A DNA stretch of 64,000 bases from DFXE01 sp032054765 (GCA_032054765.1 DAMBSC010000019.1:1-64000), one strand, 5' to 3'. Positions 37,045 to 46,746 are shown, counted from the first letter of the stretch. Program-made: numbers and translations. The notes: generated from the sequence alone by a model not told the origin.

Positions 37045-37476
37045 AAAGTTTATTTTCAATATCACCAATATCACTTCCCGTTTATACCTTTGATAATCAA
37101 CTAACAAAGAGTGATATTGCTCCCTTATTTTAATATCACTTTATCTTTTATTTATATCACCAAAAAACCATCTACACTTCTTCACAAAATCATTAAAACA
37201 TTTTATTATAACCACTTATATGCTTTTCAAGAAGCATTAAAAAAACTTCTATATCCTTTTACGAATAGCTCCCGTCCCATTAAAAATTTGGAGGAGTGTA
37301 AAATAAATTCGGACGGGACCTATATATATTTGCATGCGTCCGAATCGGAAGATCAACCAAGACAATTTTAGTGATGTTGTTGTGATATTAAAATCGGAAT
37401 ATAATATCACCATTTATTGATTGATTATCAAAGGTATAAACGGGAAGTGATATTGGTGATATTGAAAATAAACTTT
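37045..37476. repeat. 432-bp intergenic element with 56-bp perfect inverted repeats
   Basis: Arms 37045-37100 and 37421-37476 are exact reverse complements and the symmetry continues imperfectly for about 39 bp inward (27 of 39 positions). Each half carries the octamer AATATCAC/GTGATATT four times: twice in the arm 9 bp apart and once at each end of a palindrome GTGATATT-N13-AATATCAC (37111-37139 and 37382-37410), placed 10 bp from the arm. Each arm also contains an inward-facing TACCTTTG box. The 320-bp interior holds no convincing gene and no transposase. No target-site duplication is visible. It lies between enolase and the polysaccharide locus and could be an invertible control segment or a small non-autonomous element. 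Confidence 0.92.
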
Positions 37477-37552
37477 CATGTCTAATAAATGCTAAAGCTG
37501 TCATTTATGACAAAAAAAAAAACCACGAATGATACTTGTTGAAAAATATTAT

Positions 37553-37560
37553 TATATTTG
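37553..37560 (+). promoter_or_regulatory. -7 box of the polysaccharide locus
   Basis: TATATTTG at 37553-37560. TTG copies lie upstream at 37536 and 37539 but closer than the usual 19-21 nt, so only the -7 element is a good match. It is downstream of the inverted-repeat element and about 240 nt before the first gene. Confidence 0.55.
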
Positions 37561-37651
37561 CAACACGAAAAGGGAAAAATTAGGGAGAATTATATTACAT
37601 ATTTATAAAAAAGAATTTTCCTTTAATATTTAAGTTCCTAACTTATTTAAG

Positions 37652-37702
37652 AAACGAACAATACAATCAATTATTGATTGTGCTGTTCGTTTTTTGTTTT
37701 TT
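37652..37702 (+). terminator. leader terminator of the polysaccharide locus
   Basis: Outer stem AAACGAACA/TGTTCGTTT (37652-37660 with 37684-37692) and inner stem ACAATCAA/TTGATTGT, 3-nt loop, then an interrupted T tract. It follows the -7 box by about 90 nt and precedes the first gene by 100 nt, so read-through or antitermination is needed to express the locus. No NusG/UpxY-type gene is in the window. Confidence 0.85.
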
Positions 37703-37802
37703 ATGCATTTGAACAATTTAATAGAATCAGTGACTTTTATGGGAGTGACGAACTTTGTCGCGGATTTATATCAAATACTTTATAACAGAACTCGTTCATT
37801 CA

Positions 37803-38873
37803 ATGTCAAATAAAATTCTACAGGATATAGTTGCTTTATTACGAATTGCTTTAAAATTTTCCAAAGCAAAAGATGAATCTCATCTTTTCAATCAAGAAAC
37901 TGATTGGAAGGCTATTTATACATTATCTCAACAACAAGGGATTCTGGCTCTAACTTTCACTGGAGCAATGCAATTACCTTTTGAAAAACAACCTCCACGC
38001 AAATTAAAAATTAATTGGGGAGTGAATGTCGAATTAATTAAAGATCGTAATAAATATCATCAAGCCATAGTTTGTGAACTGGGGAGATTATTTGAGGAAC
38101 AGGGAATTCGTATGTTACTATTAAAAGGAAGAAATGTGGCATCGATGTATCCTGATCCACTTTTGCGGGAAGAATGCGATATCGATATATATCTTTTGAA
38201 TGATAATGAAAAGGGCAGTCAAATAATAAAAGATATTGGTATTCATCCATGTCATACCTCAGAAAAACATCACACATTTCTTTATAAAGGAGTTCAGGTA
38301 GAGTACCATTACAATTTCTTAAACTCGCATAAATATAACTCCGACCGTATTTTGAAATCTTATTTATCAGATATTCTCACTCAAGAATGTGTTCAGAAAA
38401 AAGATTATTATTATACTCCATCTCCTAATTTCAATGGTGTTTTTCTATTCAGACACTCGGTTACACATCTGAATGCAAAAAATATAAATTTACGCTTCTT
38501 ATGTGATTGGGCTTGCTTCCTTTCAAAGTATGGAGATCAACTGGAATATGAAAAGATAAAACAAATACTATCAAAAGTTTCGCTATCAAACCTCTTAGAG
38601 ACATTCATTTTTCTATGTATTCATCTGTTTGGGCTTCAATTAGGAGAGGTTTTCTCTCAAATAAAAAATACGGGATTGGAACAAACTATTATCACTACTA
38701 TATTAAAGAAAGAAGAAACCTGTATACAAAAAGGTATTTTTTCACAAATTAAACGTAGATATAATAGTTTTATCGAAACACAAAAACTTCATAAATTATT
38801 ATATGATCAATATAATTGGGAAAATATCCGATTTATCCTGCTTTCCAAGTTATTAAAAGCTAATAGGTTTTAA
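37803..38873 (+). CDS. nucleotidyltransferase-fold protein (PF14907-like)
   Basis: A 356-aa protein of the uncharacterised nucleotidyltransferase family. The core is LLLKGRNVASMYPDPLLREECDIDIYLL at about residues 105-133, with the D-x-D pair expected to bind metal. The ATG at 37803 is chosen over an in-frame TTG 48 nt upstream. It is the first gene of the polysaccharide operon. From memory, members of this family recur beside PqqD-like, HPr-kinase-like and ABC transporter genes in peptide clusters, and just such a module closes this operon (56208-59468), so it may belong functionally with that module and not with sugar synthesis. The chemical activity is unknown. Confidence 0.75.
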   Translation: MSNKILQDIVALLRIALKFSKAKDESHLFNQETDWKAIYTLSQQQGILALTFTGAMQLPFEKQPPRKLKINWGVNVELIKDRNKYHQAIVCELGRLFEEQGIRMLLLKGRNVASMYPDPLLREECDIDIYLLNDNEKGSQIIKDIGIHPCHTSEKHHTFLYKGVQVEYHYNFLNSHKYNSDRILKSYLSDILTQECVQKKDYYYTPSPNFNGVFLFRHSVTHLNAKNINLRFLCDWACFLSKYGDQLEYEKIKQILSKVSLSNLLETFIFLCIHLFGLQLGEVFSQIKNTGLEQTIITTILKKEETCIQKGIFSQIKRRYNSFIETQKLHKLLYDQYNWENIRFILLSKLLKANRF

Positions 38874-38911
38874 TTCAATATAGAATAAATTAACCTAGTC
38901 TATCCAGCATT

Positions 38912-40933
38912 ATGATAAAACAACTTTTACATCAGATAATACAAACAAAATACTTTAACAGATGGGTGATTTTTTTTTCTGATCTCTTCTTCTCTATCTG
39001 TTGTACATTATTTTCTTTATTTATAACAAGTAGATTGTTAATTTCCGAATATCAGTTAACAGACATTCTTTATAACAAAATCTTATTTACCATTTTTGTA
39101 TTATCTGCTCTTAGCGGAGCTTTAAGTTTTTTTTGCTTACAAACATATAAAGGGATTATTAGACACGCTTCATTTATCGAGGCCGGTCGATTAGGTATTG
39201 CCGCTTTAATAAAAGTAATTTTACTCATTTTATCTGTTTATCTTATCACGGGTATAAGAAATATTGACATTCTATTTATTAGCGGATTATTCGATCTCCT
39301 ATTTACTTTTTTTATCTTGATATTTATACGTGTAATACTCATTTCCACGTTTAATTATATATTAAATAATGTATTAAACGGATTTCAGGATAAAGAAAAC
39401 TTACTCATCTTCGATTCGGGATTAAAAAGCTTCGCCATACTAGGAACATATCTTTCAAATCTTGAACAGACCTACAGGGTTAAAGGATTTATACGTTTTG
39501 GATCGGGTAATCAACTAAGAATTAATAACCAAACTGTTTATTCTATTTATGATCATAAAAGTTTTAATCGATTGATCAATCGCTTTTTTATTAAAGCCAT
39601 TCTGTTTCCGGATGACAAAACTGTCAGGAAAGAAAGTGAACGTTTTGTTCGATTTTGCGAGAAAAAGAAAGTACGTATGTTGATTATGCCGAAGATTGAT
39701 GAAATAAAAGATCATAAAATTAAATACTGTAACCTACCCGAAGTTCGTATTGAAGACTTATTAAATAGAGAAGAAATAAAAATCAAGATGACGGATATCG
39801 CTGTTTCTTTAAAGGAAAAAGTAGTACTAGTAACCGGAGCTGCCGGTTCAATAGGAAGTGAACTATGCCGGCAATTATGTCGTTTCAAACTAAAAGAGCT
39901 TATCCTCCTTGACAATGCGGAAACTCCAATGTATAATATTAATCTTGAAATTACAGAAAATTTTCCAGATAAACAATGTACGGCTGTGCTCGGGGATGTC
40001 CGTAATCATAACAAGATGGAAAACGTCTTTAAAAAATTCCATCCCGATGTAGTTTTTCATGCGGCAGCATATAAACATGTCCCTATTATGGAAGAACACC
40101 CCTGTGAAGCTGTTGTCACAAATGTATGCGGTACAATGACTGTCGCTGATATGGCAGTCAAATATGGGACAGACAAATTCATAATGATCTCTTCAGATAA
40201 AGCGGTAAATCCTTCGAATGTAATGGGAGCTTCGAAACGGCTTGCAGAGATATACGTACAAAGCCTGGGATTGGCTATTGCCAAAGGAGAGTATGTAGGG
40301 AAGACACGTTTTGTTACTACTCGCTTCGGAAATGTGCTGGGTAGCAATGGTTCTGTTATACCTCGTTTCCATGCTCAATTAGCAAAAGGGGGACCAATAA
40401 CAGTCACTCATCCGGATATCATCCGTTATTTTATGACGATTCCCGAAGCTTGCCGCCTTGTACTTGAAGCCGCCTGTATGGGTGCTGAAAATGAAATATA
40501 TGTATTCGACATGGGAACTCCCGTGAAAATTGCAGATATGGCACGTCGAATGATAGAATTGGCCGGTTTTGGGCCGGGGAAAGATATAGAGATAGAATAT
40601 ACGGGTCTTCGTCCCGGAGAAAAATTATATGAAGAACTTTTAGCAACAAAAGAGAATACACTTCCAACATATAACGAAAAAATATTCAGGGCACAAGTTC
40701 AGGGATACGAGTATAAACAGATATTACCTCAAATGAAGGAACTATGTGAAACAGCAAAAAATATTGATCTAATGGAAACTGTCCGGTTGATGAAAACAAT
40801 TGTTCCGGAGTTCAAAAGTCAGCAATCTTTTTATGAGTGTCTCGACAAACAAATAATAACAAACGAAAACAATTATCAGGCAACTGAAGTAGCGATTAGT
40901 AATTTTTTGAAAAAAAAGAAGAGATCATCCTAA
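38912..40933 (+). CDS. membrane UDP-HexNAc 4,6-dehydratase (FlaA1/CapD/PglF-like)
   Basis: A 673-aa protein: four N-terminal membrane helices (about 15-155), a CoA-binding-like domain, then an extended SDR domain from about residue 305 with VTGAAGSIGSELCRQL, the SSDKAVNPSNVMGASKR active-site segment and RFGNVLGSNGSVIP. Family enzymes make UDP-4-keto-6-deoxy-HexNAc at the inner membrane, the entry to sugars such as bacillosamine or FucNAc. The DegT aminotransferase at 50733 could act on the 4-keto product. It is the second gene of the operon, 38 nt after the first. Confidence 0.9.
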   Translation: MIKQLLHQIIQTKYFNRWVIFFSDLFFSICCTLFSLFITSRLLISEYQLTDILYNKILFTIFVLSALSGALSFFCLQTYKGIIRHASFIEAGRLGIAALIKVILLILSVYLITGIRNIDILFISGLFDLLFTFFILIFIRVILISTFNYILNNVLNGFQDKENLLIFDSGLKSFAILGTYLSNLEQTYRVKGFIRFGSGNQLRINNQTVYSIYDHKSFNRLINRFFIKAILFPDDKTVRKESERFVRFCEKKKVRMLIMPKIDEIKDHKIKYCNLPEVRIEDLLNREEIKIKMTDIAVSLKEKVVLVTGAAGSIGSELCRQLCRFKLKELILLDNAETPMYNINLEITENFPDKQCTAVLGDVRNHNKMENVFKKFHPDVVFHAAAYKHVPIMEEHPCEAVVTNVCGTMTVADMAVKYGTDKFIMISSDKAVNPSNVMGASKRLAEIYVQSLGLAIAKGEYVGKTRFVTTRFGNVLGSNGSVIPRFHAQLAKGGPITVTHPDIIRYFMTIPEACRLVLEAACMGAENEIYVFDMGTPVKIADMARRMIELAGFGPGKDIEIEYTGLRPGEKLYEELLATKENTLPTYNEKIFRAQVQGYEYKQILPQMKELCETAKNIDLMETVRLMKTIVPEFKSQQSFYECLDKQIITNENNYQATEVAISNFLKKKKRSS

Positions 40934-40975
40934 AACTTCATGTACCTTAGTGGTCAATATAGAAATTTCTGAAAA

Positions 40976-42247
40976 TTGGAATCAAAAGATATTAAAATAG
41001 CAGTAATAGGGTTAGGATACGTGGGATTACCGCTTGCCCGACTATTTTCAACTAAATATCCAACCATCGGATTTGATATTAATCAATCACGGGTGGATGC
41101 TTTAATGAATGGCCATGATACAACGTTGGAAATAGAAGATAAGTTGCTTCAGGAAGCTATTCAAAATGGTTTTATATGTACTTCTGATAAGGAAGCTATC
41201 CGTGATTGTAATTTCTATATAGTTACAGTACCTACTCCGGTAGATTCAAATAATAATCCGGATTTAACACCTTTGCTCAAAGCCAGTCAAACAGTAGGTG
41301 ATATTATTTCTAAAGGAAATATAGTGGTATATGAATCGACGGTCTATCCCGGAGCAACAGAAGAAGAATGCATTCCGATAATTGAAAAAATATCAGGTCT
41401 GCTCTTTAATAAGGACTTCTATGCTGGTTATAGTCCGGAGCGTATCAATCCCGGAGATAAAGAGCATACCATTGAAAAGATAAAAAAAGTGACCTCCGGA
41501 TCTACTCCTGTTATCGGAAAGTATATTGATGGAATATATGCGTCGGTTATAACTGCCGGTACGCATTTGGCTCCATCAATAAAAGTGGCAGAAGCGGCAA
41601 AAGTGATAGAAAATGCTCAACGTGACATAAATATTGCATTCATTAACGAACTGTCGAAAATATTTAACCGGATGGATGTAGACACACAAGATGTTTTGGC
41701 CGCCGCCTCTACTAAATGGAACTTTTTACCTTTCAAATCCGGATTAGTTGGAGGGCATTGTATCGGGGTGGATCCATACTATCTGGCACAATGTGCCCAG
41801 CGTCATGGGTATCATCCGGAAATCATTTTAGCAGGGCGGCGTCTAAACGACGGGATGGGAGAATATGTAGCTGGAGAAGTTGTTAAATTAATGCTAAAAA
41901 AAGGAAAAACAGTACCCAATGCTAGTATTTTGATATTAGGAATTACATTTAAAGAAAATTGTCCTGATGTTCGTAATACAAAAGTAGTCGATATCATTAA
42001 GGCATTAAACGAATACCACACAAATGTAACCGTCTGCGACCCTTGGGCGAAACCCGAAGAAGTAAAAATAGAATATGGACTCGAAATCAACAATTGCCTT
42101 CCGGATCAAAAGTTTGATGCCATCATTCTCGCCGTAGCCCACAACACTTTCAAAAATTGTGATATCACTAAATTCAAAAAAGAAAACGCTATTATTTACG
42201 ATGTAAAAAGCTGTCTGGATCGTGAGGTAATTGATGGAAGATTATAG
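40976..42247 (+). CDS. nucleotide sugar dehydrogenase (UDP-HexNAcA-forming, TviB/WbpA-like)
   Basis: A 423-aa NAD-dependent dehydrogenase that oxidises a UDP-sugar at C6 twice. Motifs: GLGYVGLPLA at 12-21, SPERINPGD, and the catalytic Cys in GGHCIGVDPYYLA. The start is a TTG: an in-frame TGA lies 6 nt upstream and the Rossmann motif begins at residue 7, so no ATG can serve. It overlaps the next gene, a UDP-HexNAc 4-epimerase, by 14 nt. The pair matches TviB/TviC of Vi antigen and WbpO/WbpP, and should yield UDP-GalNAcA-type uronic acid. Confidence 0.92.
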   Translation: MESKDIKIAVIGLGYVGLPLARLFSTKYPTIGFDINQSRVDALMNGHDTTLEIEDKLLQEAIQNGFICTSDKEAIRDCNFYIVTVPTPVDSNNNPDLTPLLKASQTVGDIISKGNIVVYESTVYPGATEEECIPIIEKISGLLFNKDFYAGYSPERINPGDKEHTIEKIKKVTSGSTPVIGKYIDGIYASVITAGTHLAPSIKVAEAAKVIENAQRDINIAFINELSKIFNRMDVDTQDVLAAASTKWNFLPFKSGLVGGHCIGVDPYYLAQCAQRHGYHPEIILAGRRLNDGMGEYVAGEVVKLMLKKGKTVPNASILILGITFKENCPDVRNTKVVDIIKALNEYHTNVTVCDPWAKPEEVKIEYGLEINNCLPDQKFDAIILAVAHNTFKNCDITKFKKENAIIYDVKSCLDREVIDGRL

Positions 42248-43238
42248 TATCATAAAAGGAAAAAATATACTGGTAACGGGAGGAGCCGGATTTATAGGTT
42301 CTCATCTTTGTGAGAAACTATTGGGACTTAACAATAAAGTGGTATGTTTAGATAACTTCTCTACCGGAAAACGGGAAAATATAGAAATGTTTCTTTCCCA
42401 TCCAGATTTTACCTTGATTGAAGGAGATATCCGTTCATTAGAAACCTGCAGAAAAGCAGTGGAAGGTATGGAGTATGTACTTCATGAAGCAGCTTTAGGC
42501 TCTGTACCCCGCTCCATAAACGATCCTATCACGACTAATGAAGTCAATATTTCTGGCTTTCTGAATATGTTGGTTGCTTCCTGTGACGCAAAAGTAAAAC
42601 GTCTTATTTATGCTGCCAGTTCTTCTACTTATGGAGATTCCCTAGAACTGCCAAAGATAGAAAATAGGATAGGAAAGCCTTTATCTCCGTATGCGGTGAC
42701 TAAATACGTCAATGAATTGTATGCCGATGTCTTTGCTAAAACATATGGATTAGAAACCATTGGATTACGGTATTTTAATGTTTTTGGACAAAGACAAGAC
42801 CCGGACGGAGCCTATGCGGCAGTAATACCAAAGTTTATAAACCAGCTGCTCGAGCACAAGAGCCCTGTTGTCAATGGTAACGGAAACTATTCCAGAGACT
42901 TTACTTATATAGATAATGTCGTTCAAATAAATTTACTGGCATTATCAACTATAAATCCAAAAGCCACTAATCAGATTTATAATACAGCCTTTGGAGAAAG
43001 CACGACTTTGAATCAATTAGTGGAATATATAAAAGAATATCTGTCTGAATATGACCCTATCATTAAGGATATAAAAATCATACATGGAAAAAACAGATTA
43101 GGGGACATCTCTCATTCACTGGCAGATATCAATAAAGCGAAAGAATTATTAGGGTATCGCCCCCTATACAATATACAAAAAGGTCTAAAAGAAACTATCT
43201 ATTTTTTTGTTAAAAAAAAGTATACATACTTTTCTTAA
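42234..43238 (+). CDS. UDP-HexNAc 4-epimerase (TviC/WbpP-like)
   Basis: A 334-aa extended SDR with VTGGAGFIGSHL near the N-terminus, AASSSTYGD and the catalytic Tyr/Lys in YAVTKY. The ALGSVPRSINDP and RYFNVFGQRQDPDGAYAAVIP segments are typical of WbpP-type epimerases that interconvert UDP-GlcNAc(A) and UDP-GalNAc(A). The ATG at 42234 is used (TTG lies one codon before it). Translation is coupled to the dehydrogenase through overlap. The last codons lie in an AT-rich direct repeat. Confidence 0.92.
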   Translation: MEDYSIIKGKNILVTGGAGFIGSHLCEKLLGLNNKVVCLDNFSTGKRENIEMFLSHPDFTLIEGDIRSLETCRKAVEGMEYVLHEAALGSVPRSINDPITTNEVNISGFLNMLVASCDAKVKRLIYAASSSTYGDSLELPKIENRIGKPLSPYAVTKYVNELYADVFAKTYGLETIGLRYFNVFGQRQDPDGAYAAVIPKFINQLLEHKSPVVNGNGNYSRDFTYIDNVVQINLLALSTINPKATNQIYNTAFGESTTLNQLVEYIKEYLSEYDPIIKDIKIIHGKNRLGDISHSLADINKAKELLGYRPLYNIQKGLKETIYFFVKKKYTYFS

Positions 43239-43253
43239 AAGTATACATACTTT
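43217..43253. repeat. 21-bp-period direct repeat at the epimerase stop
   Basis: The 16-mer AAAGTATACATACTTT occurs at 43217-43232, inside the last codons of the epimerase gene, and again at 43238-43253. Each copy is itself a small hairpin. The remaining 174 nt up to the flippase gene, the largest gap in the operon, hold no other supported feature. It marks the start of the strongly AT-rich part of the locus. Confidence 0.7.
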
Positions 43254-43427
43254 CACCAAATAGCATGAATACATTTTGAAGAAAACATACATCCGTTCTT
43301 AAAGAATCAATATCTTGCTTAATTTCTCCATTTTATAAAAAGGGATAATTTCCAAGGTAATTTATTTAGATAACGTTATATGACAGTCAGATTCCTCACT
43401 ATTTGAAATTGATAAGCCAAAAGATAT

Positions 43428-44975
43428 ATGCATAAATCTTTAAATCTATTATTAAATACTTCTTCATTATATATCAAAATCACTATTACTGCAATTACCA
43501 CCTTGCTCTCCACTCGAATTGCAATTCATGCATTAGGTGTAGAAAACTTCGGTCTATATAATTTAATAGCAGGTATACTTGTAATACTTTCATTCTTGAA
43601 TAGTTCATTAATGGTTTCCTCACAAAGATTTTTATCCTTTACTATCGGAGAAAATAATAATAAAAAATTAAAGAAAATATTTAATACAAGTTTATTGATC
43701 CACCTACTTATCGGATTATTATTTCTCGTATTTTGTAAGCTAATCGAGTCTTTTTTTTTTGATGGTTTTTTAGATATCCCATTTGGAATGCATGATGTTG
43801 CTATCAGAATATATAATTTAATAATTATTTCTAGTATAATAAATTTAATAACCATACCATATTCTGCGTCTATAAATGCAAGAGAAGAAATGTGGGCGTT
43901 TTCTTTATCAGAAATATTAGTAGCAGTCATGAAATTAGGTACTGCATATTCTCTTCTCTATATAAAAGGAGATCTTCTGTATATTTATACATTAGGTATA
44001 ATGATTTCGATTTTTACAGGTGCGCTGACAAAGATATTTTGGTGTAATTACAGGTATAAGGAATGTAGAATTAATATTAAAGAGATAAATGACACCTCAC
44101 TAATTAAAGAAATGTTGAGATTTACCGGATGGAATACCTTAGTTTCACTAGCAAGTGTAACAAGAAATCAAGGAGTAAATATTTTGTTAAATACATTCTT
44201 TGGAACGGTTATAAATGCCGCATACGCAATTGCGAATCAAGTCAATTCATTGGTTATGACTTTTGCCACCTCTATAACCACTGTTTTCTCACCATTAATC
44301 ATTAAAACTAAAGGTGAAGACAAAAATGAGAAAATGATTTCTCTTTCTATCTTCTCATCTAAACTATCATTCCTAACATCCAGCCTTATAGCATTGCCTC
44401 TGTTGCTATATACAGATGAAATCCTATTAGTATGGTTGGAAGAAGTTCCTGCATATTCAGCCTCTTTTTGCAAATTGATTATATGTGTATATCTAATAAT
44501 GCAACTCTATCCTGGTATAACAAGAGGGTTGTATGCAGAAGGCAATATTAAATGGTATCAGATCATTGTCTCCTTTATACTTATCTCTATTTTGCCCATA
44601 GGATATTGTATTTTAAAACAAGGATTTTCACCACTATCTATCCTCTATGGCATGTTAATTATGCAATTTGCAACTTTATTGGCAACCGTTTATTCTGCAC
44701 ATAAAAGGATTAAATTGAATTATAAAAAATTTTTGATTAATTCGGTATTTTATCCTATTTTAACTTATGGATTTGTATATACTTCATCATTATTTATAAA
44801 CAATTATTTCCTTGATATAAAAAGTATTATATATATAATTTCCTTTTCAGTACTTATTATGAGTTTATATACACTACTATTTTATAATTTCATATTTACT
44901 ATATATGAAAAAGAAACTATCAAAAATTTATTTCAGTTAATACATGAAAAAATTAATTTCAAGAATAATAAATAA
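43428..44975 (+). CDS. polysaccharide flippase, Wzx-type
   Basis: A 515-aa membrane protein of the oligosaccharide flippase/MOP superfamily with 12-14 hydrophobic helices. The N-terminus has the typical TRIAIHALGVENFGLYNLIAG segment. It would move the lipid-linked repeat unit from the cytoplasmic to the periplasmic face of the inner membrane. It overlaps the following acyltransferase gene by 32 nt. Base composition is distinctly AT-rich compared with the upstream nucleotide-sugar genes. Confidence 0.9.
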   Translation: MHKSLNLLLNTSSLYIKITITAITTLLSTRIAIHALGVENFGLYNLIAGILVILSFLNSSLMVSSQRFLSFTIGENNNKKLKKIFNTSLLIHLLIGLLFLVFCKLIESFFFDGFLDIPFGMHDVAIRIYNLIIISSIINLITIPYSASINAREEMWAFSLSEILVAVMKLGTAYSLLYIKGDLLYIYTLGIMISIFTGALTKIFWCNYRYKECRINIKEINDTSLIKEMLRFTGWNTLVSLASVTRNQGVNILLNTFFGTVINAAYAIANQVNSLVMTFATSITTVFSPLIIKTKGEDKNEKMISLSIFSSKLSFLTSSLIALPLLLYTDEILLVWLEEVPAYSASFCKLIICVYLIMQLYPGITRGLYAEGNIKWYQIIVSFILISILPIGYCILKQGFSPLSILYGMLIMQFATLLATVYSAHKRIKLNYKKFLINSVFYPILTYGFVYTSSLFINNYFLDIKSIIYIISFSVLIMSLYTLLFYNFIFTIYEKETIKNLFQLIHEKINFKNNK

Positions 44976-45576
44976 AATACAATTTATTAGGAATTCACCT
45001 AATGTAGTATTAAAAGGGAAAGGACAAACTTTTTACATGAATTCTAAAGTGTCACTTAAAAGTGGATCAAATAAGACTGATATAATAATATCTAGCAACA
45101 CAAGAATATATGGTTTGCTAACTTCCTCTAATGGTGGTAAAATAACAGTTCATGAATATGTACATATCGGACCCAAATCCAAAATATTATCAGTGAATTC
45201 AATTATTATTGGAGCCTACACCGGCATTGGACAAAATGTTACAATTGTCGATAATAATTATCATCCAATTAATCCGGCAGATAGAAGATATATGAGAAAA
45301 ACAAAAGCAGGATCTTACGAACGAAGTTGGGAACATTCAGCCTCTGCACCAATAATAATAGGTGAAAATGTTTGGATTGGTGAGAATGCTAGGATATGTA
45401 AAGGAGTATCCATAGGAGACAATTCAATAGTAGGAGCTTGTTCGGTAGTGACAAAAGATATACCTCCAAATGCTATTGTAGTAGGGAATCCAGCTAGAAT
45501 AGTTAAGGTTGATATAGATAAATATACATATTCAATATTTAACCACGAAACAAAAAAAGAAAATCTCATAAAATAA
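44944..45576 (+). CDS. hexapeptide-repeat acyltransferase
   Basis: A 210-aa left-handed beta-helix transferase of the LpxA/WbbJ type. Isoleucine-patch repeats run through the middle and end (VHIGPKSKILSVNSIIIGAYTGIG, VWIGENARICKGVSIGDNSIVG, VVGNPARIVK). It probably O- or N-acetylates a sugar of the repeat unit using acetyl-CoA; the acceptor is unknown. The ATG lies inside the end of the flippase gene. A second acyltransferase is at 47892. Confidence 0.85.
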   Translation: MKKLISRIINKIQFIRNSPNVVLKGKGQTFYMNSKVSLKSGSNKTDIIISSNTRIYGLLTSSNGGKITVHEYVHIGPKSKILSVNSIIIGAYTGIGQNVTIVDNNYHPINPADRRYMRKTKAGSYERSWEHSASAPIIIGENVWIGENARICKGVSIGDNSIVGACSVVTKDIPPNAIVVGNPARIVKVDIDKYTYSIFNHETKKENLIK

Positions 45577-45591
45577 ACAATCAATAATAAA

Positions 45592-46746
45592 GTGGTGAAT
45601 TCTATTAAGAAAATAGAAATATTTATCATATCCTCATTTTCGTTTTTCCTAGCTTTTGGGAAATTTGACCCTTTTGGATCTAATTCTTTATATTTTAATA
45701 TATTAACAATTATGTCTATAATTGTTATATACACCTTTTCAAATAAAAAAAATTTATTTTCAAGCAATTATGTAAGTCAATATGTGATATTATTAACGAT
45801 CTCAATATTCTTTCTTTTATCTAGTATAAAATATGGAAAAAGCTTTAATACAATAAATCCTTTAAATATAAAGTATATATTATGTATCTCAATATATATT
45901 TTTTTTTCGTATGAATTTTCAAAAGATAATAAATTAAAATATTATTCAATCTTATTTTTTAGTATATCTTGTGGCATTATTTCATTATTCTATTATTTAG
46001 GTCTATTTAATAATCATGTCTTATTCAATAATGGTAGATTATTGTTATTTAATGAAAATCCAAATTCAATTAGTTCACGTTTTTCTATTGGATTTGCTAT
46101 ACTCTATTTCAATATTTTAAATGATCCTCTAAAATTAGGAAAAAAAAAATATTCCTTATGCATATTTTTACTACCAATAATATCATTAATTATAGATACT
46201 GGATCAAGAGGATCATTTATTATATTGATAATATCATTCATATTCTTGACTTTATTATCAAAAGTTAAAAAAATATATATTATTATATTTACCCTAATGA
46301 TATTCCCTTACATTTACAAATTAATAGAAAATTCATCAATGATCAATAGATTTGAAATGAAAGATATAACTGGCGGAAGAGAAATTATTTGGAGTATTAC
46401 TAGTGAAATTGCACAAAATAATATTTTTGGTATAGGAGAAGAAGGATATTCAATTGAAATGATTAAAATAATAAATAAAGTAAAAGATCCTCACAATATT
46501 TTTTTATACATTTTAGTTTGTGGTGGAATAATAAGTCTTTTACTTTTTATGATATTTCTTACAATTCTTATAAAAAAAAGCCACAAACAACTATTAGAAA
46601 AAAATCCTCTCCCTCTGGTGCTACTTATACTCTTATTATTTCTAATGTCAAAAACAGGGGGAGTTCTTACATACTTAATTATGTGGTATTTTTTATCATA
46701 CATAAACAGTTATAATTCTACAATCATAAATATCAATGACAAATAA
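45592..46746 (+). CDS. polysaccharide polymerase, Wzy-type (O-antigen ligase family)
   Basis: A 384-aa membrane protein with about ten or more hydrophobic helices and a large periplasmic loop. The segments NENPNSISSRFSIG, DTGSRGSFI and GVGEEGYS-like IGEEGYSIE, followed by KDPHNIFLYIL, fit the Wzy_C/O-antigen ligase fold. It would polymerise the flipped repeat units. The start is GTG at 45592 (a second GTG follows); no ATG fits. It overlaps the next glycosyltransferase gene by 11 nt. Strongly AT-rich. Confidence 0.8.
   Translation: MVNSIKKIEIFIISSFSFFLAFGKFDPFGSNSLYFNILTIMSIIVIYTFSNKKNLFSSNYVSQYVILLTISIFFLLSSIKYGKSFNTINPLNIKYILCISIYIFFSYEFSKDNKLKYYSILFFSISCGIISLFYYLGLFNNHVLFNNGRLLLFNENPNSISSRFSIGFAILYFNILNDPLKLGKKKYSLCIFLLPIISLIIDTGSRGSFIILIISFIFLTLLSKVKKIYIIIFTLMIFPYIYKLIENSSMINRFEMKDITGGREIIWSITSEIAQNNIFGIGEEGYSIEMIKIINKVKDPHNIFLYILVCGGIISLLLFMIFLTILIKKSHKQLLEKNPLPLVLLILLLFLMSKTGGVLTYLIMWYFLSYINSYNSTIININDK

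Noticed and set aside
37111..37371. An 86-codon plus-strand open frame inside the inverted-repeat element
   Set aside because: It begins with GTG, is low in complexity, resembles no family I know, and its first codons are part of the GTGATATT palindrome; chance frames of this size are common in AT-rich DNA.
37045..37476. The inverted-repeat element as a complete insertion sequence
   Set aside because: The 320-bp interior is too short for a transposase and no target-site duplication is visible.
43526..43930. A 134-codon minus-strand open frame opposite the flippase gene
   Set aside because: Antisense to a convincing membrane protein; composition is that of reverse-read hydrophobic codons.
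45315..45767. A 150-codon minus-strand open frame across the acyltransferase/polymerase junction
   Set aside because: Overlaps two better-supported plus-strand genes and has no recognisable domain.
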